Assembly (NCBI GenBank): GCA_948919095.1
Contig: CAQYCU010000081.1
Span: forward strand, 1-5,307
DNA length: 5,307 nucleotides
Reading direction: 5' to 3'
Source of the DNA: an uncultured Clostridia bacterium
GTDB taxonomy: Bacteria > Bacillota > Clostridia > TANB77 > CAG-508
The position numbers and the translations under genes are program-made. How positions within the stretch are numbered: the first letter of the stretch is position 1; every line of letters begins with the position of its first letter. Shown piece by piece: positions 1-5,307 of the stretch. Under the pieces are notes generated by a model that made no database searches, was not told where the DNA came from, and worked only from the letters and a program-made list of their open reading frames with translations.

Positions 1-26
1 AAGGCTATAATATCTAGAGCTTTCAT
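1..26 (-). CDS. Start of a gene cut by the left edge, possibly a DUF378-type small membrane protein
   Basis: Only eight full codons are visible, reading MKALDIIA, with the ninth codon starting TT (Phe or Leu). A strong AAAGGAG Shine-Dalgarno lies at 41-47. An in-frame GTG (27-29) directly precedes the ATG, so the start could be either one; the spacer from GGAG is 11 nt to the GTG and 14 nt to the ATG. The opening resembles what I recall of DUF378 (YuzA-like) proteins, which are short, two-helix membrane proteins of unknown function that begin with Met, a short charged stretch and LDIIAL. Eight residues are far too few to prove the family. The gene lies beyond the galE terminator, so it is probably a separate transcription unit. 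That a gene starts here is fairly secure; its identity is tentative. Confidence 0.5.
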
Positions 27-66
27 CACTATTTATGTTACTCCTTTCTTAGTTTATTAATTTTAG

Positions 67-94
67 TTTGTACAGAAAGAAATTTTTTATTCAA
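67..94 (-). promoter_or_regulatory. Weak candidate promoter for the gene at the left edge
   Basis: On the minus strand, TTGAAT (89-94) and TACAAA (67-72) are separated by 16 nt, matching the sigma-A -35 and -10 consensus at four of six positions each. The pair lies between the galE terminator and the Shine-Dalgarno of the next gene, where a promoter is expected. The region is so AT-rich that chance matches are common, so this is a suggestion only. The rest of 27-125 shows nothing beyond A/T runs. Confidence 0.3.
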
Positions 95-125
95 CATTTT
101 TTTATATTTTTTTTTAATAAAACAT

Positions 126-165
126 AAAAATCATTGAAAATACATATGTAAGTTCAATGATTTTT
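126..165 (-). terminator. Intrinsic terminator after galE, probably bidirectional
   Basis: A perfect 13-bp inverted repeat (126-138 with 153-165) encloses a 14-nt loop. On the minus strand the descending arm runs into a T-rich tract (GATTTTTATGTTTTATT) and the ascending arm is preceded by A-rich sequence, which is the layout of a Rho-independent terminator. It begins 22 nt after the galE stop codon and so plausibly ends the tkt-galE transcript. On the plus strand the same stem is followed by runs of T at 161-180, so it could stop transcription from either side. The loop contains the 10-nt palindrome TACATATGTA (141-150). Confidence 0.8.
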
Positions 166-187
166 AGTTTTTATACTTTTTACTAAA

Positions 188-1201
188 TTATTTTTGCTTA
201 GTCGTTTTTACAAAGTTCCATGAATCTTTGCACATATCTTCAATATTTTTTTCTGCTACCCAACCAAGTTCATTTCTGGCTTTTGTAGGGTCTGCATAAA
301 ATATTGGTAAATCTCCTGCTCTTCTTTCGGTGTATTCATATGGAACTTCAATATTATTTGTTTTTTTGAAAGTATCAACTATTTCTTGTACTGTATATGG
401 AGTTCCTGTTCCTAAATTGTAAACATATAGTCCATTTTTTTCACTATTTAATTTTTCAAGAGCTTTTAAATGACCTTTTGCTAAATCTACTACATGTATG
501 TAATCTCTTGCTGCTGTACCATCTTTTGTGTCATAGTCATTTCCAAATATGTTCAAATGGTCAATTTCTTTATTCGCTACTTTCATAATAAATGGCATTA
601 AGTTATTAGGTATGCCTTTTGGGTCTTCACCAATTAGTCCACTATCGTGTGCTCCTATTGGATTAAAGTAACGTAATATACTTATATTCCAACTGTTGTC
701 TGCAAAATAAATATCTTCTAGCATTTTTTCAATTATAGCTTTTGTAGTTCCATATGTACTTGTTGTTTCTCCTCTTTTCATAGTTTCAACATATTTAACT
801 GATACTTGTTCTCCATAAACTGTTGCTGAAGAGCTGAATATTATTTTTTTGCAATTATATTTTCTCATTGTTTCTAAAAGTGTTATAGTTCCAATTAAAT
901 TATTTTTATAATATTCTAATGGTTTTTCAACAGATTCTCCAACTGCTTTTAATCCAGCAAAATGAATTACTGATTCAATATCTGAATTTTCTTCAAATAT
1001 CTTTTGTAAGTTTTCTCCATCTAATAAGTCAACTTGATAAAATTTAAAATCTTTTCCTGTTATTTGTTTTATTTTGTCTATTGTTTCGATTTGACTGTTT
1101 ATTAAATTATCTACTATTACTATTTCTTCTCCTGCATTTAACAATTCAACTGCTGTGTGTGAGCCTATATATCCAGCTCCTCCTGTTACTAAAATTGACA
1201 T
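188..1201 (-). CDS. galE: UDP-glucose 4-epimerase
   Basis: This enzyme interconverts UDP-galactose and UDP-glucose in the cytoplasm using bound NAD; it serves the Leloir pathway and supplies UDP-galactose for surface glycans. The 337-residue product is full length for the family (E. coli GalE has 338). It is an extended short-chain dehydrogenase with the Rossmann motif GGAGYIGS at 7-14, Asp31 for the adenosine ribose, HFAGLKAVGES at 80-90, and a catalytic triad at Ser125 (SSSATVYG), Tyr150 and Lys154 (YGTTK). RYFNPIGAH (177-185), GIPNNLMP (196-203) and RRAGD (293-297) form the substrate side. The residue aligning with the E. coli Tyr299 gate appears to be Phe301; a bulky side chain there favours UDP-glucose/galactose over N-acetylated substrates (inference). 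The start is fixed by AGGGAGG at 1208-1214, six nt upstream. It lies 86 nt after the transketolase C-subunit gene with no clear promoter between, so it is probably co-transcribed. Confidence 0.97.
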   Translation of the reverse strand: MSILVTGGAGYIGSHTAVELLNAGEEIVIVDNLINSQIETIDKIKQITGKDFKFYQVDLLDGENLQKIFEENSDIESVIHFAGLKAVGESVEKPLEYYKNNLIGTITLLETMRKYNCKKIIFSSSATVYGEQVSVKYVETMKRGETTSTYGTTKAIIEKMLEDIYFADNSWNISILRYFNPIGAHDSGLIGEDPKGIPNNLMPFIMKVANKEIDHLNIFGNDYDTKDGTAARDYIHVVDLAKGHLKALEKLNSEKNGLYVYNLGTGTPYTVQEIVDTFKKTNNIEVPYEYTERRAGDLPIFYADPTKARNELGWVAEKNIEDMCKDSWNFVKTTKQK

Positions 1202-1207
1202 GATTTT

Positions 1208-1244
1208 CCTCCCTTTCTCTCGCTTTCGCTTGCTACTCGCCCTC
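1208..1244 (-). other. GC-rich purine leader directly upstream of galE
   Basis: On the minus strand this stretch is almost all purine with scattered C and T (GAGGGCGAGTAGC, then AGCGAAAGCGAG, then AGAAAGGGAGG). The section 1217-1245 is about 62% G+C, against about 30% around it. It ends in the galE Shine-Dalgarno. The two GCGA-containing units make a local near-repeat, and one can form a tiny GAAA-capped stem. No open reading frame or known riboswitch pattern is recognisable. It may be part of a short dispersed intergenic repeat together with the adjacent hairpin. Confidence 0.45.
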
Positions 1245-1284
1245 CAAGATTTTTCTCTGAAAAATCTTGTTTGGCATTTTTTTT
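1239..1284 (+). terminator. Long hairpin with T-tract facing the plus strand, between tkt and galE
   Basis: A perfect 10-bp inverted repeat (1245-1254 with 1260-1269, five-nt loop) is extended outward by a GCC/GGC pairing (1239-1241 with 1273-1275) across a 3x3 internal loop. On the plus strand it is followed by one A and eight T residues (1277-1284), the form of an intrinsic terminator for plus-strand transcription. No plus-strand gene exists here. On the minus strand, the direction of tkt-galE, the stem is followed by purine-rich sequence without a U-tract, so it should not act as a normal terminator there. It would be a folded element in the transcript between the two genes. Confidence 0.55.
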
Positions 1285-1287
1285 ATT

Positions 1288-2220
1288 TTAATTAATCTCT
1301 TCTTTTACTCTTTCTACTATTGAAGTAGCTGCTATTCCAAAATATCTCATTAAATCACTTGGTCTACCTGAACGTCCAAAACAATCTGGAATTCCTAGTT
1401 TTAATAATTTTTTAGGGCATTTGTTACAAAGTACGTCAGCTATTGCGGTTCCAAGTCCACCAATAATGTTATGGTCTTCTACTGAAAATAACATTTTAGT
1501 TTCATTAGCACATTTTAAAATTACGTCTTCATCAATAGGTTTTATTGAATACATGTCAATTACTCTCACATTTATATTTTCATTTTTTAATGTTTCTTGT
1601 GCTTTTATGCATTCCGCTACAACGTCTCCTGTTGCAAATATTGTAGCATCTTTTCCATCTCCTATTTGTTTAGATTTTCCTATTTCAAAGTCTTCTCCAT
1701 CTTTATAAATAACTGGTGTGTTCATTCTACTTAATCGCATATAAACTGGTCCTTCATATTTTGCAATCTCCTTTACTAATGCTTTTGTAGATATGTCATC
1801 TGATGGAGATATTACTGTCATATTTGGTAAACTTCTCATTAAGCTAATATCTTCTAACATTTGATGAGTTGCCCCATCTTCTCCTACCGTAATTCCACTA
1901 TGTGTTCCACATATCTTTACATTTAGGTTTGGATATGCAATACTTGTTCTAATTTGGTCATAGCATCTACCTGTTGCAAATGCTGAAAATGTAGATGCAA
2001 ATGGTATTTTTTCACATGCGGCTAATCCAGCTGCAGTCCCTACCATATCAGCTTCTGCAATTCCATTTTGTATAAATCTATTTGGATATTTTTCTTTAAA
2101 ATATTCTGTTTTTGTTGATGAATCTATGTCTGCATCTAATACTACAACTCTTTCATCTTCTAGTTCTGCTAATGCTCTTCCAAAACTTTCACGAGTTGCA
2201 ATTAATTTTTCATTATCCAT
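1288..2220 (-). CDS. Transketolase, C-terminal subunit
   Basis: This is the second half of a split transketolase. The enzyme moves two-carbon ketol units between sugar phosphates in the non-oxidative pentose phosphate pathway. The 310 residues carry the pyrimidine-binding domain (about 5-165) and the C-terminal transketolase domain (about 185-305), as expected for this subunit. NGIAEADM at 52-59 contains Glu56, at the position of the Glu that activates the thiamine diphosphate ring. THSGITVGEDGATHQ (106-120) is the conserved His/Gly loop, and VEDHNIIGGLG (247-257) marks the C-terminal domain. 1-deoxyxylulose-5-phosphate synthase shares both domains, but as one chain of over 600 residues. AAGGA at 2231-2235 lies ten nt before the ATG. 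The gene starts 55 nt after the N-subunit gene, with which it must assemble to act. A CxxC (Cys265, Cys268) near the C terminus is unremarked in the family as I know it. Substrates other than the classical ones are possible for split enzymes. Confidence 0.95.
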   Translation of the reverse strand: MDNEKLIATRESFGRALAELEDERVVVLDADIDSSTKTEYFKEKYPNRFIQNGIAEADMVGTAAGLAACEKIPFASTFSAFATGRCYDQIRTSIAYPNLNVKICGTHSGITVGEDGATHQMLEDISLMRSLPNMTVISPSDDISTKALVKEIAKYEGPVYMRLSRMNTPVIYKDGEDFEIGKSKQIGDGKDATIFATGDVVAECIKAQETLKNENINVRVIDMYSIKPIDEDVILKCANETKMLFSVEDHNIIGGLGTAIADVLCNKCPKKLLKLGIPDCFGRSGRPSDLMRYFGIAATSIVERVKEEIN

Positions 2221-2275
2221 TTTATATCTTTCCTTTCTTAATGTACAATACCAAAACGTAATTATTTTTTAACTT

Positions 2276-3127
2276 TTATATAGACAATTCTTCAATAGCC
2301 TTCTTATACTCCTCATCATTAGGTGCTTTTCCATGCCAGTTTGGATTGTTTTCCATAAATGATACACCTTTTCCTTTTATGGTTTTTGCAATAATTGCTG
2401 TTGGCTTATCTTTACACATTTTAGCTTTTGCAAAAGCATCTAAAATTGCTTCAATATTATGTCCATCAATAATGTTAGTATTAAATCCAAAGCATCTAAA
2501 TTTTTGTTCAATATCTTCATTATTCAAGTTCTTTATCTCTTCTGTTTTCCCCGTTAGTTGAAGATTGTTGCAATCTACTATTACACATAAGTTGTCTAGT
2601 TTGTATTTGCTTGCTGTCATTGCTGCTTCCCAAATCTGTCCTTCTTGTAATTCTCCATCACCTAATATGCAATAAACTCTATTTCCCATTTGGCCCATTT
2701 TTGACGCTAATGCCATACCATTTGCAACTGATAATCCTTGTCCTAAAGAACCTGTTGTCATATCTACACCTAAAACTTTATTCATATCTGGATGTCCTTG
2801 TAAATTACTTGATAAATTCCTAAATGATACTAGCTCTTCTTTAGGAAAATATCCTTTTTCTGCAAGAACTGCATATAATGCAGATGACGCATGACCTTTT
2901 GATAATACTAATCTATCTCTTCCTTCTGCTTTTGGTTCTTTTTCGTCTGTATGCATTTCATTAAAATACAATGATGTTAAGATATCAGCTATTGAAAGTG
3001 AACCACCTGGATGTCCTGATTTTGCATAATATATTTGTTGTATTATGTTCATTCTTACTCTTTTTGCTATTTTTTCTAAAGCTTCAATTTTAGTTATTTT
3101 CATATACTTACTAGAATGCGTTTGCAT
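2276..3127 (-). CDS. Transketolase, N-terminal subunit
   Basis: This is the thiamine-diphosphate-binding half of the split transketolase, working with the gene 55 nt downstream. At 283 residues it matches the usual length of this subunit. In order: SGHPGGSLS (37-45), KGHAS (77-81), GHPDM (111-115), TTGSLGQGLS (124-133), then the diphosphate/Mg2+ motif opening with GDGELQEGQ (156-164) and closing with DCNN (185-188), DGHN (221-224) and NWHGKAP (263-269). These His and Gly motifs are those contacting cofactor and substrate in known transketolases. The start at 3127 is supported by GGGAG five nt upstream; a second in-frame ATG at codon 9 has no suitable ribosome site. Its own promoter lies at 3175-3203, so the pair can be expressed independently of the upstream genes. 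The product is cytoplasmic, with no signal peptide or membrane helix. Confidence 0.96.
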   Translation of the reverse strand: MQTHSSKYMKITKIEALEKIAKRVRMNIIQQIYYAKSGHPGGSLSIADILTSLYFNEMHTDEKEPKAEGRDRLVLSKGHASSALYAVLAEKGYFPKEELVSFRNLSSNLQGHPDMNKVLGVDMTTGSLGQGLSVANGMALASKMGQMGNRVYCILGDGELQEGQIWEAAMTASKYKLDNLCVIVDCNNLQLTGKTEEIKNLNNEDIEQKFRCFGFNTNIIDGHNIEAILDAFAKAKMCKDKPTAIIAKTIKGKGVSFMENNPNWHGKAPNDEEYKKAIEELSI

Positions 3128-3137
3128 TCCTTCTCCC
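3128..3137 (-). promoter_or_regulatory. Ribosome binding site that fixes the transketolase N-subunit start
   Basis: The minus strand reads GGGAGAAGGA immediately before the ATG. GGGAG (3133-3137) sits five nt from the start codon, a short but workable spacing; the AAGGA copy abuts the ATG and is too close to use. The alternative ATG eight codons downstream would be 29 nt from GGGAG, so the upstream start is preferred, giving eight residues (MQTHSSKY) before the conserved region. Confidence 0.65.
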
Positions 3138-3146
3138 TTTTTTATT

Positions 3147-3164
3147 TTGATTTTTATAAATCAA
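3147..3164 (-). other. Short hairpin near the 5' end of the transketolase mRNA
   Basis: A 7-bp inverted repeat, TTGATTT/AAATCAA (3147-3153 with 3158-3164), has a four-nt loop. It falls a few nt downstream of the transcription start predicted from the promoter at 3175-3203, so it would cap the 5' end of the mRNA. No T-tract follows on the minus strand, so it is not a terminator of the upstream gene. It may stabilise the mRNA or serve as an operator, but A/T-only stems of this length also arise by chance. Confidence 0.35.
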
Positions 3165-3174
3165 GTTCGTACTT

Positions 3175-3203
3175 AGTATATCAAACTTATTTTTAAATTG
3201 CAA
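3175..3203 (-). promoter_or_regulatory. Sigma-A promoter for the transketolase-galE unit
   Basis: On the minus strand, TTGCAA (3198-3203, four of six consensus positions) and TATACT (3175-3180, five of six) are separated by exactly 17 nt. Transcription should begin near 3168, giving a leader of about 40 nt before the N-subunit start. It sits in the only sizeable gap (84 nt) between the anchored-protein gene and the transketolase genes, where a new unit is expected. I see no terminator for the upstream gene in this gap, so some read-through is likely. Confidence 0.7.
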
Positions 3204-3211
3204 GGAATTAT

Positions 3212-4603
3212 TTATTTGATAAATATCGGGTCTAAATTAATTCCCAATCTTGCTCCCTTATTAACATAAACTCTGTTAATTAAAGTTTTTAAGTCAGTGA
3301 AGAATTGCTTCATTTCATCATTATTTGTTTCATTTATAAGACCTATATTTTTTCCTTCAAAGTTTTCAATTTTCCCAATCTCATTTGTAAAATTTATTTG
3401 GTCTTCATATGCATATACTATGTTTTTAATTCCTGAAGTTTGAGTTATTGTCATTTTGTTTTTTATATTATTATCTTCTATTGTTCCACTTTGACTATAA
3501 TCAATGGTCAAGTTAAATCCAGAATCTTTGTCATTTTTATATTGCAATATATATCCTGCTTTATTTTTAGTAATCTTTATTGTCTTATCATTTATTTTTA
3601 CAGAACACATTTCCATATTTTCATTTTTAAAATGGTTTATTATTACTTTTGTATCACCATATGTTATCTCGGTTCTAATATTCTTTTGTTTGTATTCATA
3701 TACAACCATATTAATTGGTTTTGCATTGTTATTATCTTTTTTTAATTCTTCTATTTTATTTTTCATTAATTCATTTAAGCTGTTTATATTAGTGTATTCC
3801 TCATTTAAGTTCAGTAGCACACACTTTGAAGTTAGATAGTCCATTAATATACTATCTTGTGATATTTTTGTAAGTAAGTTTATTTGTAGATTTGCACTTT
3901 CTTTGGTATCAAGAGTTAAAGAGTACGCATTTGTGCTATAAGTTTCATCATTTATTTTTACTTTTTTTCTTCCCTCTTTTTTATATGCTGTTGTTGGAAC
4001 ATTATTTTTCATTATATTCAAACAGTCTTGAAGTTTTGTTTTTTCAACTTTTGTTGTTTCAAATATTTTGTCTATATTAAATGTTTTTAATTGATTTGGA
4101 ATTAATAATGTACCCTCTATTCCAAAGTTCTTTGCAATTCTTTTTAAGTCAGTGTTTTCTATTACAACATATCCTTGTGTTATATCATCACATGAAAAGC
4201 CTAAACGGTTCTTGTTTCTTATTAAGGATATTTTTTCTAGTGTTTCTTGTCCATTATTTATTGTAATATCTGAACTCATTTTTTCATTTAATATATCATT
4301 TTTTTCATAAATTGTAAGCTTAATTTTGTCTAGTATCTTACTGTCTGCAATGTTTGAAGATGATTGAATTGACATGTTTGAATTTCTAATATAGGCTGTT
4401 GTTTTTTTCTTTGTCATATAATCTGTATAAGTATTTTCTTTCAATAAATTTAAAGCCTCTGGAATATCATCAAAATATCGCAAAAATGCACTTCTTTTTG
4501 TTCTAAAAAAGTCAGTTTTTAAAAACAAAAATAGACCTAATATAGTTATTAGGCATATTATTGTTAAAATTGTAATTAATATCCAGTTATGCTTTTTCTT
4601 CAT
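3212..4603 (-). CDS. Uncharacterised single-pass membrane-anchored protein
   Basis: I do not recognise a characterised family. The 463-residue product starts with MKKKHNW and one hydrophobic helix at about 8-28. The positive N terminus predicts a cytoplasmic tail with everything after residue 30 outside the cell. Cys17 is inside the helix and lacks a lipobox, so it is not a lipoprotein. The outer part is rich in Lys, Asn, Thr and Ile, with alternating polar/hydrophobic stretches (about 90-150 and 215-400) that suggest beta-strands, and short amphipathic helices around 238-290 and 428-446. There are few Cys (positions 138, 194, 261, 333 in the outer part) and no enzyme motif. The juxtamembrane KTDFFRTKRSAFLRYF and the following layout remind me of uncharacterised anchored proteins in clostridial genomes, which I cannot verify here. 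GGAG (4611-4614) lies seven nt before the ATG. The gene starts 14 nt after rlmB, so the two are probably co-transcribed. Confidence 0.85.
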   Translation of the reverse strand: MKKKHNWILITILTIICLITILGLFLFLKTDFFRTKRSAFLRYFDDIPEALNLLKENTYTDYMTKKKTTAYIRNSNMSIQSSSNIADSKILDKIKLTIYEKNDILNEKMSSDITINNGQETLEKISLIRNKNRLGFSCDDITQGYVVIENTDLKRIAKNFGIEGTLLIPNQLKTFNIDKIFETTKVEKTKLQDCLNIMKNNVPTTAYKKEGRKKVKINDETYSTNAYSLTLDTKESANLQINLLTKISQDSILMDYLTSKCVLLNLNEEYTNINSLNELMKNKIEELKKDNNNAKPINMVVYEYKQKNIRTEITYGDTKVIINHFKNENMEMCSVKINDKTIKITKNKAGYILQYKNDKDSGFNLTIDYSQSGTIEDNNIKNKMTITQTSGIKNIVYAYEDQINFTNEIGKIENFEGKNIGLINETNNDEMKQFFTDLKTLINRVYVNKGARLGINLDPIFIK

Positions 4604-4617
4604 TGTTTATCTCCATT

Positions 4618-5307
4618 TCATTCACTAATTCGTTGCTTCATTACTTCATACATAACTATTCCTGCCGATACTGAGGCATTTAGTGAATTTATTTTTCCCC
4701 TCATTGGAATTTTTATCAAGAAATCGCAGTTTTCCTTGACTAATCTGCTCATTCCAAATCCCTCACTTCCAATTACAAGTGCAACTCCTGAGTTATACTT
4801 TTGTTCATTGTAATATTCTTTAGCATCCATATCTGTTCCATAAACCCATATGTCATTTTCTTTTAAATATTTTATAGTTTCTGTTAAGTTACTTACACGT
4901 GCAACTTTCATATATTCTACTGCTCCTGCTGAAGTTTTGTTAGTAGTTGCATTTACTAACGCTGACCTTCTTTTAGGTATTATAATTCCATGTACACCTG
5001 CACATTCAGCTGTTCTAATAATTGAACCTAAGTTATGATTATCTTCAATTCCGTCTAGTATTATTATAAATGGATTTTCATTTTTGCTTTTTGCATCTTC
5101 AAGTATATCGTCAACGTCACAGTATGCAAATGGTGGAACAATAGCTATAACTCCTTGGTGCTTTCCTGTTTCACTCATTTGGTCTAACTTATTTTTCTCA
5201 GTTTCAACAATTACTACTCTTTTTTCTTTTGCAAGTTTTATTATTTCATTTATTGAGCCCTGTCTTTCCCCTTTTTGCACATATAACTTGTTTATATCTT
5301 TTCCTGA
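4618..5307 (-). CDS. rlmB: TrmH/SpoU-family rRNA 2'-O-methyltransferase (RlmB-like), 5' end outside the window
   Basis: This is a SPOUT-class methyltransferase that transfers a methyl group from S-adenosylmethionine to a ribose 2'-OH; RlmB acts on a guanosine in 23S rRNA domain V. The frame is open to the right edge and reads SGKDINKLY before a GTG codon at 5280, matching the N-terminal RNA-binding domain of the family, so GTG is an internal Val and the true start lies outside. Counting that Val as 1, the substrate-binding domain ends near 55. The SPOUT domain follows with motif 1 around LDGIEDNHNLGSIIRTAE (75-92), motif 2 IGSEGFGMSRLV (170-181) and motif 3 IPMRGKINSLNASVSAG (191-207), which form the knotted cofactor site. 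All hallmark residues are present and the C terminus is complete (TGA stop). The exact target nucleotide is inferred; a related paralogue acting on another rRNA or tRNA site is possible. Confidence 0.92.
   Translation of the reverse strand, partial: SGKDINKLYVQKGERQGSINEIIKLAKEKRVVIVETEKNKLDQMSETGKHQGVIAIVPPFAYCDVDDILEDAKSKNENPFIIILDGIEDNHNLGSIIRTAECAGVHGIIIPKRRSALVNATTNKTSAGAVEYMKVARVSNLTETIKYLKENDIWVYGTDMDAKEYYNEQKYNSGVALVIGSEGFGMSRLVKENCDFLIKIPMRGKINSLNASVSAGIVMYEVMKQRISE

Noticed and set aside
397..588. Open frame on the plus strand inside galE
   Set aside because: It lies antisense to a full-length conserved gene, its product is an unpatterned Leu/His/Phe-rich sequence, and there is no ribosome site; it is a shadow of galE.
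1202..1287. Riboswitch or T-box upstream of galE
   Set aside because: The leader is too short, has a single simple stem plus a purine block, and shows none of the conserved motifs of known riboswitch or T-box classes.
2221..2275. Possible promoter between the two transketolase subunit genes
   Set aside because: Only poor hexamer matches occur in the 55-nt AT-rich gap, and the subunits are expected to be made together.
3440..4266. Several plus-strand open frames with hydrophobic, Phe/Ile-rich products opposite the anchored-protein gene
   Set aside because: Their apparent membrane character comes from reading Lys/Asn/Glu-rich codons in reverse (AAA becomes TTT). They overlap each other and lack ribosome sites.
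4530..4603. Lipoprotein signal at the N terminus of the anchored protein (Cys17)
   Set aside because: The residues before Cys17 (LTII) do not fit a lipobox and the hydrophobic stretch continues well past it, so a plain transmembrane anchor is more likely.
1..5307. New defence, mobile or CRISPR-type system
   Set aside because: No direct-repeat array, transposase, integrase, nuclease or attachment-like repeats are present. Apart from one unknown protein and one odd spacer, the genes are ordinary metabolism and RNA modification.

Overview
The window is AT-rich (roughly 30% GC by eye). Every supportable gene lies on the minus strand, with strong Shine-Dalgarno sites (GGAG, GGGAGG, AAGGA) and the standard genetic code: TGA ends the rRNA methyltransferase gene and Trp is TGG. 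Protein sequences, the two-subunit transketolase and the codon bias point to a low-GC Bacillota bacterium, most likely a Clostridia member. I cannot name a species.

Read in the direction of transcription (right to left), there is first the 3' part of a TrmH/SpoU-type 2'-O-methyltransferase gene (RlmB-like, 4618 to beyond the right edge). After a 14-nt gap comes an uncharacterised single-pass membrane-anchored protein (3212-4603). A good sigma-A promoter (-35 at 3198-3203, -10 at 3175-3180) then precedes the two halves of a split transketolase: N-terminal subunit 2276-3127 and C-terminal subunit 1288-2220. UDP-glucose 4-epimerase galE (188-1201) follows after an unusual 86-nt spacer, which holds a long hairpin and a short GC-rich block. 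A strong stem-loop (126-165) closes the unit. At the left edge the first codons of another minus-strand gene are visible (1-26); they look like the start of a small DUF378-type membrane protein.

Functionally, the transketolase pair links glycolytic intermediates with pentose phosphates, and GalE interconverts UDP-glucose and UDP-galactose. Together they form a carbohydrate-interconversion unit that could feed nucleotide-sugar and cell-surface polymer synthesis. The methyltransferase and the anchored protein form a separate upstream unit with no obvious functional tie. No mobile element, CRISPR array, tRNA or rRNA is visible, and I see no clear new system. The least explained parts are the 463-residue anchored protein and the spacer upstream of galE.
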